The notes: a model not told the origin generated them from the sequence alone. A DNA stretch of 64,000 nt from Oscillospiraceae bacterium (GCA_017861365.1 JAGFXR010000005.1:1-64000), one strand, 5' to 3'; shown: positions 21,162 through 30,592, counted from the first letter of the stretch. Translations and numbers: made by a program.

Positions 21162-22364
21162 ATGGCTAAACAAAAGTTCGAGCGTACAAAACCCCACGTA
21201 AACATCGGCACCATTGGTCACGTTGACCATGGCAAGACCACACTGACCGCTGCGATCACCAAGTATCTGTCCCTGTCCGGCGGCGCTGAGTTCACTGACT
21301 ATGCCAACATCGACAAAGCGCCCGAGGAGCGTGAGCGCGGCATTACCATTAACACCGCTCACGTCGAGTATCAGACCGCTGCACGCCACTATGCCCATGT
21401 TGACTGTCCGGGCCACGCCGACTATATTAAGAACATGATCACGGGCGCAGCTCAGATGGACGGCGCGATTCTGGTCATCGCCTCCACCGACGGACCCATG
21501 GCTCAGACCAAGGAGCATATCCTGCTGGCTCGCCAGGTGGGCGTTCCCGCCATTGTTGTGTTCATGAACAAGGTTGACCAGGTGGACGACGAGGAGCTGC
21601 TGGAGCTGGTTGAGATGGAGATCCGTGAGACTCTGACTCACTATGAATTCCCCGGCGACGATATCCCTGTGATCAAGGGTTCCGCTCTGAATGCTCTCCA
21701 GGCTTCCAACGACCCCAGCGATCCCGCCTATACCTGCATCAAGGAGCTGATGGACGCTGTTGACAGCTACATCCCCACCCCTGAGCGCAAGGCGGATCTG
21801 CCCTTCCTGATGCCCGTTGAGGACGTGTTCACCATTACCGGACGCGGCACCGTTGCTACCGGCCGTGTGGAGCGCGGACAGATCAATATGGGCGACAAGG
21901 TTCAGATCGTCGGCCTGCAGGAGGAGCCCAAGGAGACCACCATCACCGGCATCGAAATGTTCCGCAAGCTGCTGGATTACGCTGAGGCCGGCGATAACAT
22001 CGGCGCTCTGCTCCGCGGCGTTGACAAGAAGGACGTTGAGCGCGGCCAGGTTCTTTGTAAGCCCGGCTCCATTCATCCCCACACCAAGTTCAAGGGTCAG
22101 GTTTATGTCCTGTCCAAGGATGAGGGCGGCCGTCACACTCCTTTCTTCAATAACTATCGTCCTCAGTTCTATTTCCGCACCACCGACGTGACCGGCGTCA
22201 TCTCTCTGCCCGAAGGCGTTGAGATGTGCATGCCTGGCGATAACGTCAACATGGACGTTGAGCTGATCACTCCGATCGCAATTGAGAAGGGACTTCGCTT
22301 CGCTATCCGCGAAGGCGGCCGTACTGTCGGCTCCGGCGTTGTCATTGATATCAATAACGATTAA
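21162..22364 (+). CDS. tuf: Translation elongation factor Tu
   Basis: A 400-residue GTPase that delivers aminoacyl-tRNA. [10 protein letters not shown], the switch [20 protein letters not shown] and NKVD are all present, as are the beta-barrel domains. AAGGAGG precedes the ATG. Last gene of the str operon, followed by a strong terminator. This window shows only one tuf copy. Confidence 0.98.
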   Translation: MAKQKFERTKPHVNIGTIGHVDHGKTTLTAAITKYLSLSGGAEFTDYANIDKAPEERERGITINTAHVEYQTAARHYAHVDCPGHADYIKNMITGAAQMDGAILVIASTDGPMAQTKEHILLARQVGVPAIVVFMNKVDQVDDEELLELVEMEIRETLTHYEFPGDDIPVIKGSALNALQASNDPSDPAYTCIKELMDAVDSYIPTPERKADLPFLMPVEDVFTITGRGTVATGRVERGQINMGDKVQIVGLQEEPKETTITGIEMFRKLLDYAEAGDNIGALLRGVDKKDVERGQVLCKPGSIHPHTKFKGQVYVLSKDEGGRHTPFFNNYRPQFYFRTTDVTGVISLPEGVEMCMPGDNVNMDVELITPIAIEKGLRFAIREGGRTVGSGVVIDINND

Positions 22365-22372
22365 GATGAATT

Positions 22373-22407
22373 AAAAAGACGGAACCCATCAGGGTTCCGT
22401 CTTTTTT
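22373..22407 (+). terminator. Rho-independent terminator of the str operon
   Basis: AAAAAGACGGAACCC pairs with GGGTTCCGTCTTTTT around an ATCA loop (22388-22391) and ends in TTTTTT. Confidence 0.95.
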
Positions 22408-22528
22408 CTTGCTAATTTGGCAAAAACGGTGGTATAATAAGCTTGGTTCAAAAAATACGGTTTTTATTGTGATATTTGCCTCCTTTTGATACAAAATGAT
22501 GTTGATTAATCAATGATTGAACCATTAT

Positions 22529-22556
22529 TTGTAACCTGTTGAATTCAGGGTATATT
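22529..22556 (+). promoter_or_regulatory. Candidate promoter for mscS
   Basis: TTGTAA (22529-22534) and TATATT (22551-22556) have a 16-bp spacer. Another candidate, an extended -10 TGGTATAAT at 22430-22438, lies just after the tuf terminator without a good -35. The rest of the 324-bp gap shows no gene. Confidence 0.35.
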
Positions 22557-22688
22557 CTTCCGCTTGAATCGCAGGATGTGATGCACGAGGCTACGCGTTC
22601 CAATAGATTGAACTTGCTGTAAGCCCTTTTGCAGCGTCATTTTTAATGGTTAGACAGATGTAATCTTTCTTTCGTTGGAGGGACACAC

Positions 22689-23519
22689 TTGGATTTTTCT
22701 GCGTTTTCTGATTTTTTGAGTATTGACTTCGGAAGCTTAACCGTGGGCGAGGTGCTGCGTGCGGTGATCCTCGCGGTTGTTTGCCTGATTGTGACCTTTA
22801 TTTTACTGAGAGTCACGGATCACGCGTTCCGGAAAATTGAGTTCCAGCAGAGCCTTCACGGGTTTATCCGGGCGATTGTCAAGAGCCTTCTTCTGCTGAT
22901 CTCGGTGATGGTCGTTGCAAGTTCACTGGGTATTGAGGTCACTTCGCTGCTGGCCGTCCTTTCTGTGGCCGGCTTGGCGGTGTCTCTGGCGATTCAAAAT
23001 ATGCTTTCCAATGTGGCCGGAGGGCTGCAAATTCTCTCCGCAAAGCCCTATCATGTGGGGGAGTTCATTGAGGCCGGGGGCATTTCCGGTACAGTCACGG
23101 AGATTGGTGTCATTTATACAAAAGTGAGGACTGTGGATAATAAGCTGATCTATATTCCAAACAGTGATATCGCGGACACAAAGGTCATTAATTATTCCAG
23201 CCAAGAGAACAGGCGTGTGGATCTCGAGCTTTCCGTGTCCTATGACGCGCCTATTACGCAGGTGAAGCAAGCTCTTCAAAGCGTCGTCGCGCAGCATCCT
23301 AAAGTATTACCTTCTCCGGAACCCATGGTTCGGGTGAATGCTTATCAGGACAGTGCCGTCCAGTATGTGGTTCAGGTTTGGTGTGCCAATGCTGATTATC
23401 TGTCGGTGAAGTATGATCTGCTGGAGCAGATTAAACCGGCGCTTGACGCGGCGGACATTGAGATGACCTATAATCACCTGAATGTTCATTTGATCGGCAC
23501 GCAGGCAGATGCGGAATAA
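22689..23519 (+). CDS. mscS: Small-conductance mechanosensitive channel (MscS family)
   Basis: A 276-residue membrane channel that opens under membrane tension to release osmolytes. Three hydrophobic segments lie in the first 110 residues. The third, pore-lining helix reads GLAVSLAIQNMLSNVAGGLQIL-like over about 97-118, typical of MscS. The beta domain with YIPNSDI follows, and the C-terminal cytoplasmic vestibule is complete. Start is TTG with GGAGGG 6 nt upstream. It stands alone and converges on the DUF4830-like gene. Confidence 0.92.
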   Translation: MDFSAFSDFLSIDFGSLTVGEVLRAVILAVVCLIVTFILLRVTDHAFRKIEFQQSLHGFIRAIVKSLLLLISVMVVASSLGIEVTSLLAVLSVAGLAVSLAIQNMLSNVAGGLQILSAKPYHVGEFIEAGGISGTVTEIGVIYTKVRTVDNKLIYIPNSDIADTKVINYSSQENRRVDLELSVSYDAPITQVKQALQSVVAQHPKVLPSPEPMVRVNAYQDSAVQYVVQVWCANADYLSVKYDLLEQIKPALDAADIEMTYNHLNVHLIGTQADAE

Positions 23520-23566
23520 GCGGGAACAGGCATTCCAAGGAACTTCCGCATTTGCTCAGTCCCAGG

Positions 23567-24037
23567 TCAGGAGGGCATGGCAAGGCCATGGACGAAACCG
23601 TTTTGCGTTGCCGAGAGGACTTCTCCGCCAATGACGTTGTTTTTGTAGATGAGCAGAGATATCTGAACGCCGGTCTCGCCGGTCGGATAATTTGTAATTT
23701 CATAGGTATACCGCATGACCTTCTTTCCGCAGTACTGGGACAGGTCAAAGCCCTGGTCGCTCTGCAGCTTCAAGTAGGTCGTGTAGCTGTCGTCAAACTG
23801 TTCGGGAATCAAAAGCTCTTCCGACGCCAGAGGCTGTTCATTGACTGTCCAGCCGTAGCTCTGCAGGTAAGCGATTCTGTCATCATTGGTTTTTACATCT
23901 TTGCCATCGGCCGCGGACGCAGACACATCGCCGCCCAGCAGCAGGCTTCCGGCGATGAGTGCGGCGCCGCAGAGCACCACCGCGGCGGTGACTGCTATGA
24001 GTCGGCTTTTTTGAATTCGTGCGGTAATGATAAACAC
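23567..24037 (-). CDS. DUF4830-like membrane-anchored protein
   Basis: A 156-residue protein with an N-terminal membrane segment or uncleaved signal (about residues 11-35), then an extracytoplasmic domain. The pattern RIAYLQSYGW, IPEQFDDSYTTYLKLQSDQGFDL, GKKVMRYTYEITNYP and a late NNVIGGEV matches my memory of DUF4830, found in clostridial genomes with no known function. Start is GTG with AAGGGAG about 9 nt upstream. It is a single-gene unit, convergent with mscS and divergent from the pseudouridine synthase. Confidence 0.75.
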   Translation of the reverse strand: MFIITARIQKSRLIAVTAAVVLCGAALIAGSLLLGGDVSASAADGKDVKTNDDRIAYLQSYGWTVNEQPLASEELLIPEQFDDSYTTYLKLQSDQGFDLSQYCGKKVMRYTYEITNYPTGETGVQISLLIYKNNVIGGEVLSATQNGFVHGLAMPS

Positions 24038-24381
24038 AGCGCAACGCTCCCTTCATGTGATCTACTCATTGCTATGTCGGCATCGGCGAAAGTATGATAC
24101 TCTCTGTGAAGGAACCGCTGATTAAATTACTGTGGATGGAGCTTCAGGAGGCTGGTTTGCTGGGTTATGACAAAATGCGAAGGTCATACTTTGCGTATGA
24201 ACCGGTATGTTTTCTGTCAATAGCGGAAAATCTACCTTCGTGAGAACCTCGGCGGAGCTTATCAGCAAATCTGTGTTGATTCATTTGCGCGATAAAGAAG
24301 CCTTGGGCAGGAAATTTGTGAAACGGCCGCTTTTCGGGGAACAGGCGGAAAGGGAAGAACAAGAACGAGAGGCGGGCGGAA
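24038..24381. other. Intergenic region between divergent genes
   Basis: This 344-bp gap holds no gene with a credible start. It contains an imperfect palindrome, GGTCATAC (24182-24189) against GTATGAACC (24195-24203), that could be a regulator site. I found no strong promoter for either flanking gene. Confidence 0.4.
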
Positions 24382-25116
24382 ATGGAGCGGGCGGATAAAA
24401 TTCTGGCGAATACGGGGCGATGGTCGCGCAAGGAAGTAAAGGAGCTGATCAGACAGGGACGGGTTACGGCGGACGGAAGTCTGCTGCGAAGATCGGAGGA
24501 CAAGCTGGCGGAAACCGTCGTGCTGGCGGTGGACGGGGAGCGGGTGACCCACAGCGCAAAGACCTACCTGATGATGAACAAACCGGCGGGTATTCTCTCC
24601 TCCACTGAGGATCGTCAAAAAACAGTCATTGACCTGCTGCCCGAGCATCTTCGGGAAATTGGCCTGTTCCCTGTGGGACGGCTCGACAAGGATACCGAGG
24701 GGTTGCTCCTGCTGACCGATGACGGACAGCTGGCGCACAGAATGCTTTCACCGAAGAAGCATGTGGATAAGAGATATTTTGTTCGTGTGAACGGTGAATT
24801 GAACGAAGCGGACGCGCAGGCGTTTGAGAACGGGCTGATTCTGGGGGATGGCCTTCACTGTATGCCTGCCGGGTTGGCTTTGACCGAGCGGAGCAATGAG
24901 GGCTTTGTGACCCTGCGGGAAGGGAAGTACCATCAGGTGAAGCGTATGCTGGCCGCCCGGGGTAAGCCCGTTATCTATCTAAAACGTCTCTCTATGGGGA
25001 ATTTGGAGCTGGATGAGCGCCTGAATACGGGCGAATGGAGGGCGCTAACCGGGGAGGAATTGACGATTCTTTCAAGCTTGGGCATTTTCAACAAAAAAGA
25101 AGTGATTCCCTATTGA
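24382..25116 (+). CDS. RsuA/RluB-family rRNA pseudouridine synthase
   Basis: A 244-residue enzyme that isomerises a specific rRNA uridine. The N-terminal S4 RNA-binding domain spans about residues 1-48 (ADKILANTGRWSRKEVKELI). The catalytic domain shows PVGRLDKDTEGLLLLTDDG, with the essential Asp in GRLDKDT, and later YHQVKRMLAARG. RsuA (16S), RluB and RluF (23S) share these features, so the target is not settled. The ATG follows a purine-rich GAGAGGCGGGCGG. Confidence 0.92.
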   Translation: MERADKILANTGRWSRKEVKELIRQGRVTADGSLLRRSEDKLAETVVLAVDGERVTHSAKTYLMMNKPAGILSSTEDRQKTVIDLLPEHLREIGLFPVGRLDKDTEGLLLLTDDGQLAHRMLSPKKHVDKRYFVRVNGELNEADAQAFENGLILGDGLHCMPAGLALTERSNEGFVTLREGKYHQVKRMLAARGKPVIYLKRLSMGNLELDERLNTGEWRALTGEELTILSSLGIFNKKEVIPY

Positions 25117-25191
25117 AATAAAGCAAAAAACAATTTATAATATGTTACAAATCGTAATCAGAGGAAGAAAGAAGAGAGGGGCTGCCGAAAG

Positions 25192-26280
25192 ATGTCCAGT
25201 AGGATTTTCCAGAGTACAGTGTTACAAATCAGAGAGGTTGCAGACCGGTCGGTAGGTGTTATCGACGCGGAGGGTACCGTGATTGCTTGCAATGACTTAA
25301 CCCTGATGGGGGAAAAATGGCCGGACATTGTCACGCGGCTGACATCTTCCGATGGAAATGTCCTGCGGCATGACGGAAAGACCTTTAAGACACTGGCAGC
25401 CCGCATGGGTCAATTTGATTATGCCGTTTTTGCGATCGGTGAGGATGAGACGGCTGTTCTGACCTGCGGTATGGCGGTTGTGTCCCTGGCGGCGGCAAAG
25501 AATTATTATGAAGAGAAGCATGATAAGATTACCTTTGTCAAAAATATTATTTCCGATAATATTTTGCAGGGCGATATTTTCGTCAGAGCAAAGGAGCTTC
25601 ATTTTGTCTCTGAGTCCCCTCGTGCGGTACTGCTGATCCGTCAAACCAAAACCGCGGATATTGCCGCGCTGGAGATGATTCAGGCACTGTTCCCGGATCG
25701 TCAGAATGATTATGTCCTCTCGGTCAGCGAAAGCGATGTGGTTTTGGTCAAGCAGGTGGAAGTGGGCACCGAGGCGGCGGATCTCTATAAAATTGCCCGT
25801 CAGATTGAGCAGAAGCTGTCACAGTCCGATATCAGTGTCGTCATCGGCATTGGCACTGTGGTGAACCATGTGCGCGATCTGGCGCGGGCCTACAAGGATG
25901 CTCAGATTGCCATTGAAGTCGGCAAGGTCTTTGATACGGAAAAGACCATCATTAATTATGAAAATCTGGGTATCGGACGGCTGATTTATCAGCTTCCCAC
26001 GACGCTTTGTGAAATGTTTCTTCAGGAAGTTTTCAAGAAAAATCCCATTGACGCGCTGGATGCCGAAACACTGTTCACCATCAATAAGTTTTTTGAAAAC
26101 AGCCTGAACGTTTCGGAAACGGCGCGAAAGCTCTTTGTCCACCGGAACACCCTGGTTTACCGTCTGGAAAAAATCAAGAAGCTGACGGGGCTTGATCTGC
26201 GTGAATTTGACAACGCAATTACCTTTAAAGTTGCGCTGATGGTGAAAAAATATCTTGTTTCAAGAGGCATTGAACTGTAA
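25192..26280 (+). CDS. CdaR/PucR-type helix-turn-helix regulator
   Basis: A 362-residue protein. The first 110 or so residues resemble a sensor fold (VIDAEGTVIACNDLTLMG). A GGDEF-like middle domain of the CdaR type follows (about 130-260, with VVIGIGTVVNHVRDLARAYKDAQIAIEVG). The C-terminal PucR helix-turn-helix is clear: NVSETARKLFVHRNTLVYRLEKIKKLTG. CdaR-type proteins respond to sugar acids or related compounds in known cases; here neither ligand nor target is evident. It lies 104 bp before ftsE on the same strand with a hairpin between them. Confidence 0.88.
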   Translation: MSSRIFQSTVLQIREVADRSVGVIDAEGTVIACNDLTLMGEKWPDIVTRLTSSDGNVLRHDGKTFKTLAARMGQFDYAVFAIGEDETAVLTCGMAVVSLAAAKNYYEEKHDKITFVKNIISDNILQGDIFVRAKELHFVSESPRAVLLIRQTKTADIAALEMIQALFPDRQNDYVLSVSESDVVLVKQVEVGTEAADLYKIARQIEQKLSQSDISVVIGIGTVVNHVRDLARAYKDAQIAIEVGKVFDTEKTIINYENLGIGRLIYQLPTTLCEMFLQEVFKKNPIDALDAETLFTINKFFENSLNVSETARKLFVHRNTLVYRLEKIKKLTGLDLREFDNAITFKVALMVKKYLVSRGIEL

Positions 26281-26287
26281 TGTGAAA

Positions 26288-26320
26288 GGTGTTAAGGGCG
26301 TGACCGGCGTCTTTAACACC
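26288..26320 (+). repeat. Hairpin between the CdaR-like gene and ftsE
   Basis: GGTGTTAA (26288-26295) pairs with TTAACACC (26313-26320), with further GC pairing inside. No T tract follows, so it is an imperfect terminator, an attenuator or an operator. Confidence 0.5.
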
Positions 26321-26384
26321 ATCACGCGTTCTTATGGAACATTGCAAGCAGGGTTAAATCTCGATTCTGACAGAGAGGTATGCT

Positions 26385-27074
26385 ATGATTCGGCTCATAG
26401 ATGTATATAAGGAATATGAAAACGGGACAAAGGCTTTAAAAGGGATTACAACCAGAATTGATGACGGAGAATTTGTCTTTTTGGTGGGGGCTTCCGGTTC
26501 CGGGAAATCCACGATGATTCGGTTGATCACCGGGGAGGTGGCGCCGACTCACGGAAGGCTTATGGTCAACGGATATAATTTAAACAGCATTCGTCAAAAG
26601 CAGATTCCGTTCATGAGACGTACGCTGGGCGTAATTTTTCAGGATTTTCGGCTGATCGAAAAAAAGACCGCGGCTGAAAATTTGATTTTTGCGATGCAGG
26701 CGGTGGATGCGCCGCCCCGGGATATCCGCAAGCGTGTGCCCTATGTGCTTGACCTTGTGGGCCTGTCGGGAAAGGAACAGTGCCTGCCGTCGCAGATGTC
26801 GGGCGGTGAGCAGCAAAGGGTGGCCATTGCCCGTGCGCTGGTCAATAACCCGCGCATGATCATCGCGGATGAGCCTACGGGGAATTTAGATCCGGAGCGC
26901 TCTCTGGAAATTATGCTGCTGCTGGAGCGAATCAACGCGCTGGGCACGACGATTCTGGTGGTGACACATGAAAAAGAGCTGGTGGATCGGTTCTCTAAAC
27001 GGGTCATCGCAATCGACAAGGGGCAGCTTATCAACGATGAAACAGGCGGGTATTATAAAAATGAAACGGTTTAA
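26385..27074 (+). CDS. ftsE: Cell division ATP-binding protein FtsE
   Basis: A 229-residue ABC ATPase that works with FtsX to gate peptidoglycan hydrolases. Walker A is GASGSGKST (35-43), the signature is MSGGEQQRVAIARAL, and Walker B is MIIADEPTGNLDP, followed by the switch His in VVTHEK. AGAGAGG precedes the ATG. Its end overlaps ftsX by 14 bp. Confidence 0.96.
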   Translation: MIRLIDVYKEYENGTKALKGITTRIDDGEFVFLVGASGSGKSTMIRLITGEVAPTHGRLMVNGYNLNSIRQKQIPFMRRTLGVIFQDFRLIEKKTAAENLIFAMQAVDAPPRDIRKRVPYVLDLVGLSGKEQCLPSQMSGGEQQRVAIARALVNNPRMIIADEPTGNLDPERSLEIMLLLERINALGTTILVVTHEKELVDRFSKRVIAIDKGQLINDETGGYYKNETV

Positions 27075-27951
27075 CGGTGGCTATTTGATTACGGAGGGCT
27101 TAACCGCAATAGTTTCCCATGGGCTCATGTCCTTTGTGGCTATTTGCATTATCGTAGCTTGTCTGATTATTATGGGCAGCTTCAGCTTGGTCGCGGTGAA
27201 TATTAATTATAACCTGGGCCTTCTTGAGGATAAAAATGAATTTTTGGCATACATAGACGAATCTCTGGATGACGACGTGGCTCGCGGACTTCAAAGCGAT
27301 ATTGAGGCGGTTGACAATGTCCGTTCGGTTACCTTTATCTCCCGCACGGAAGCAAAAGAGTCTTACATAGCGGACAAAGAGGACAGCGCACTCTATGAGG
27401 ATCTGCCGGACACCGTGTTCCGAAACCGGTTCAGTGTTCAGGTGGACGATATTGAGCAGATGGAAACTACAATTGATCAGGTTGAACAGGTGAGCGGCAT
27501 CGTCAAGGTTTCGGCGGATTTGGAGGTTGCCCAGGGATTTGTGGTGGCCAGAAACGTCCTGTCTGGCATTTCGCTTATTATGGTTGTGGTACTCTCCATT
27601 GTCTCGGTGTTTATTGTCTATAACACCATACGTCTGGCGACCTTCCACCGGCGCGAGGAAATTGCCATCATGAAAATGTGCGGCGCGACCAACGGCTTTG
27701 TCTGCTGGCCCTTTGTCATAGAGGGGCTTGTCATTGGCCTTGCGGGAGGGCTTATTGCGTTTGCTTTGCAATGGGCCATCTATGAGCTGATCGGAAAAGC
27801 GGCGGAAAGCCCGGCGGCGAGCTTTCAATTTTTGTCTTTAGTTCCTTTTGGGACTATGGCATGGAGCGTGCTAGGCGTTTTCTGTTTGGCTGGCTTCAGC
27901 ATCGGTGTGGGCGGGTCACTTCTCTCCATTCGGAAATTTTTAAACGTGTAG
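27061..27951 (+). CDS. ftsX: Cell division permease-like protein FtsX
   Basis: A 296-residue membrane protein with one N-terminal membrane helix (about 20-45), an extracellular domain of about 120 residues, and three C-terminal helices, as in the family. The cytoplasmic motif EIAIMKMCGATNGF is typical. The ATG at 27061 lies inside the end of ftsE; the frame is open further upstream but begins inside ftsE. In known systems the extracellular loop contacts a coiled-coil hydrolase, and such a gene follows directly. Confidence 0.95.
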   Translation: MKRFNGGYLITEGLTAIVSHGLMSFVAICIIVACLIIMGSFSLVAVNINYNLGLLEDKNEFLAYIDESLDDDVARGLQSDIEAVDNVRSVTFISRTEAKESYIADKEDSALYEDLPDTVFRNRFSVQVDDIEQMETTIDQVEQVSGIVKVSADLEVAQGFVVARNVLSGISLIMVVVLSIVSVFIVYNTIRLATFHRREEIAIMKMCGATNGFVCWPFVIEGLVIGLAGGLIAFALQWAIYELIGKAAESPAASFQFLSLVPFGTMAWSVLGVFCLAGFSIGVGGSLLSIRKFLNV

Positions 27952-27998
27952 CTGGATTGTTTTGGCTGGAATAAATGAAGCGGTATGAGGGATTCTAT

Positions 27999-29291
27999 AT
28001 GAACAAAAAGAAGCCGACGGGTTATTGGGACAAGCGGCGTATTGTGATGGCGGTGCTGGCGGTTGTCATGGCGCTGCTGATCCTTTTGCCCATGATCACC
28101 ATGATTCTTCCCAGCGCGAATGCGGCAACTGTAACCCAGTCACAGATTAACGCGCTAAAGGAAAAGTCTGATTCATTGGAATCGCAGAAAAGCGGCATTG
28201 AAAGCCAGTTGAGCGCACTTGAAGGAAAGCAGGATGACCTGCTGGATGAAAAGGTGCTGGTGGAACAGCAGATTACCGTGCTGCAGGAACAGATTTCAAC
28301 CACCCAAAGCCTGATTGACCAGTACCAGTCGGAGATTGACGATCTGAATGACCAGATTTCCGAGAAACAGACGGAGTTGGAGGAAGCACAGAAGCAGGAG
28401 GAGGAGCGGTACGATCTCTTCTGCCAGAGGGTTCGTTCTATGGAAGAGGACGGAACCAGTTCCTTCTGGGCGGTGATTTTCAATTCAAAGGATTTTACCG
28501 ATTTGTTGGATCGGATCAACTTTATCAACGAGGTCACCGAGTATGACAATGCAGTAATTGAAGCGCTGGAAGACGCACAGCAGCAGGTGGAGGACGCGAA
28601 AACCCAGCTGGAGGATTCGAAGACTCAGCAGGAGTCGGCGCAGGCGGAGCAGCAGACGACGCAGGCGCAGCTGAAGAGTCAGAAATCGGAGCTCGATACT
28701 CAAAACGAAAAAATTGAATCCCTTATCACAGAACTGGACGCATCCAAGGAGCAATACCAGTCGCAGCTGGAGAATCTGGAAGATCAGACGGATGCCATTG
28801 ATCAGGAAATTCAGCAGAAGCAGGCAGCTCTGGAAGCGCAGCTGGCGAACGAGCAGTATCAGTATGACACCGGCACGGGGTATCTGTGGCCGCTCCCGGG
28901 ACACTACTATATCTCGTCAAAATTCGGAGCCAGGGCTGCCCCGCTTGCCGGGGCAACCACATACCACAACGGCGTTGATATACCGGCGCCGTCCGGAACC
29001 TCGATTCAGGCGGCGCGAGGCGGCGTGGTGGTGACCTCGGACTATAACAGCTCTTACGGAAATTATGTGGTGATCAGCCACGGCAACGGAGATTCCACGC
29101 TATATGCACATATGAGCAAGCGGGCGGTGAGTGAAGGCGACACCGTGACTCAGGGTCAAGTGATCGGATATGTGGGGACCACCGGTTCTTCCACCGGAAA
29201 CCATCTGCATTTCGAAATACGTATCGGGGGAACCCGCGTCAATCCCCTGAGCTATTATCCATCCCTCAGCTTTACCATAGCGTCAAGTTAA
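27999..29291 (+). CDS. Coiled-coil M23 family peptidoglycan peptidase (FtsEX partner)
   Basis: A 430-residue protein with an N-terminal signal or anchor segment (about 15-38). Long Gln/Glu-rich coiled coils follow at about 45-140 and 185-290, then a C-terminal LytM/M23 domain. The metal site looks intact: H323 and D327 in HNGVD, and H402 and H404 in HLHFE, with YAHMS between. It should therefore be an active endopeptidase, unlike E. coli EnvC, whose LytM domain is degenerate. The ATG at 27999 is preferred over an in-frame ATG at 27975 because GAGGG precedes it. Position after ftsEX suggests a PcsB/CwlO-like effector of FtsEX. Confidence 0.9.
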   Translation: MNKKKPTGYWDKRRIVMAVLAVVMALLILLPMITMILPSANAATVTQSQINALKEKSDSLESQKSGIESQLSALEGKQDDLLDEKVLVEQQITVLQEQISTTQSLIDQYQSEIDDLNDQISEKQTELEEAQKQEEERYDLFCQRVRSMEEDGTSSFWAVIFNSKDFTDLLDRINFINEVTEYDNAVIEALEDAQQQVEDAKTQLEDSKTQQESAQAEQQTTQAQLKSQKSELDTQNEKIESLITELDASKEQYQSQLENLEDQTDAIDQEIQQKQAALEAQLANEQYQYDTGTGYLWPLPGHYYISSKFGARAAPLAGATTYHNGVDIPAPSGTSIQAARGGVVVTSDYNSSYGNYVVISHGNGDSTLYAHMSKRAVSEGDTVTQGQVIGYVGTTGSSTGNHLHFEIRIGGTRVNPLSYYPSLSFTIASS

Positions 29292-29296
29292 GCGAA

Positions 29297-29319
29297 ACCC
29301 CCCGCCGACGGCGGGGGGT
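29297..29319 (+). terminator. Strong GC hairpin, partial terminator
   Basis: ACCCCCCGCC and GGCGGGGGGT form a perfect 10-bp stem with a GAC loop. Only a weak ACTTTC follows, so read-through into the protease gene is likely. It may reduce downstream expression or protect the mRNA end. Confidence 0.55.
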
Positions 29320-29345
29320 ACTTTCATCATAAAGGATTGACTACT

Positions 29346-30509
29346 ATGAAAAACGGGCGGTTTACACGGATTCACATGCTTCTGGCCGTAATACTTTCAG
29401 TAATTCTCACATTGGGAGCCGTTGCCGGAACGGCGTGGCTGGTCATTGGAAGAGACGGGCTCTCTCTTGTGGAAGGCTATCTGCTTATCAAAAAGGACTT
29501 TGTCGGCCCCTATGAGATGGACGACGTGGTCAATGAGGGGCTTTCCGGCATGGTGAGCGGGCTGGGAGATCAGTGGTCCTATTATCTGGATCAAGAGGCT
29601 TACACCGCCCAGATGGAGCGCAGGAACAATTCCTATGTGGGTATCGGCATCACCGTCACCTATGAAAATGAGGCGGGCCTGGTGATCGTCGGGGTTACCT
29701 CTGGAAGCGCGGGGGAAGCGGCGGGCCTGACAGCCGGGGATATCATTGTTTCCGTGGACGGGCAGTCCGTGGCGGGAGACAGCCGCTATGACGGCGCGGG
29801 GCTGATTGCCGGAGACGTCGGCACCGAGGTTGCCCTGGAGGTAATGAACGCGGCTGGCGAGACGCGCACGGTTGTGGTGACCCGCGCGGAGATCAAGACC
29901 GATCCCGTCAAGTATCAGATGCTGGATGGCAGCATCGGCTTGGTGACGATTTTAAATTTTTATTCGGGCAGCGCGGACGCCATGATGAGCGCGGTGGATA
30001 CCCTTGTCAGCGAAGGTGCGGTGGGGCTGATTTTCGATCTGAGAAATGATCCCGGCGGTTATCTGGACGAGCTGCAGTCCATGCTGGATTACCTGCTGCC
30101 CGAGGGTACTCTTTTTATCAGCGAGGATATGAATGGGAACCGTACGGAGGCCGTTTCCGACGCAAGCTGTGTTGATTTGCCGATGGTTGCCGTGGTCAAC
30201 GAGAATTCCTACAGCGCGGCGGAATTTTTTGCCGCGCAGCTCAGAGAGACGCTGGAGGTTCCTCTTGTGGGTGAGCAGACCTCGGGCAAGGGCTACTCAC
30301 AGAATACCTTTCCGCTGTTAAACGGCGGCGCGCTGGGCATTTCCACCAAGCTGTACTTTACCGGAGGAGGAGTGTCTCTGATCGGCAAGGGGCTGACGCC
30401 AGACGTGGCGGTTTCGCTGGATGACGAGGACTATACGGCCTACGTGGAGGGAACGCTCTCCGTGGAGCAGGATGCCCAGCTGCAGGCTGCTATTTCCAAG
30501 CTTCAGTAG
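29346..30509 (+). CDS. S41 family carboxyl-terminal processing protease
   Basis: A 387-residue exported serine protease. An N-terminal membrane segment spans about residues 10-32. A PDZ domain (GLTAGDIIVSVDGQSV) lies around 100-185. The S41 catalytic domain contains SYSAAEFFAAQL, with the probable catalytic Ser, and TSGKGYSQ with the catalytic Lys. AAGGA precedes the ATG at 29346; a TTG 9 bp upstream is a less likely start. Neighbouring ftsEX and the M23 peptidase suggest a role in processing wall hydrolases (inference). Confidence 0.92.
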   Translation: MKNGRFTRIHMLLAVILSVILTLGAVAGTAWLVIGRDGLSLVEGYLLIKKDFVGPYEMDDVVNEGLSGMVSGLGDQWSYYLDQEAYTAQMERRNNSYVGIGITVTYENEAGLVIVGVTSGSAGEAAGLTAGDIIVSVDGQSVAGDSRYDGAGLIAGDVGTEVALEVMNAAGETRTVVVTRAEIKTDPVKYQMLDGSIGLVTILNFYSGSADAMMSAVDTLVSEGAVGLIFDLRNDPGGYLDELQSMLDYLLPEGTLFISEDMNGNRTEAVSDASCVDLPMVAVVNENSYSAAEFFAAQLRETLEVPLVGEQTSGKGYSQNTFPLLNGGALGISTKLYFTGGGVSLIGKGLTPDVAVSLDDEDYTAYVEGTLSVEQDAQLQAAISKLQ

Positions 30510-30563
30510 GAATAGAATGGTTTGAATTGTCATATCTTCACAAAAAGATATCCGATATTCTGC

Positions 30564-30592
30564 TTGACAGCGCGGCAAAAACTAAATATAAT
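30564..30592 (+). promoter_or_regulatory. Consensus SigA promoter for greA-lysS
   Basis: Perfect TTGACA (30564-30569) and perfect TATAAT (30587-30592) with a 17-bp spacer. The leader before greA is about 120 nt. Confidence 0.88.

Noticed and set aside
24207-24398. A 63-codon frame between the DUF4830-like gene and the pseudouridine synthase
   Set aside because: No ribosome binding site, an unlikely composition, and overlap with the real start of the downstream gene.
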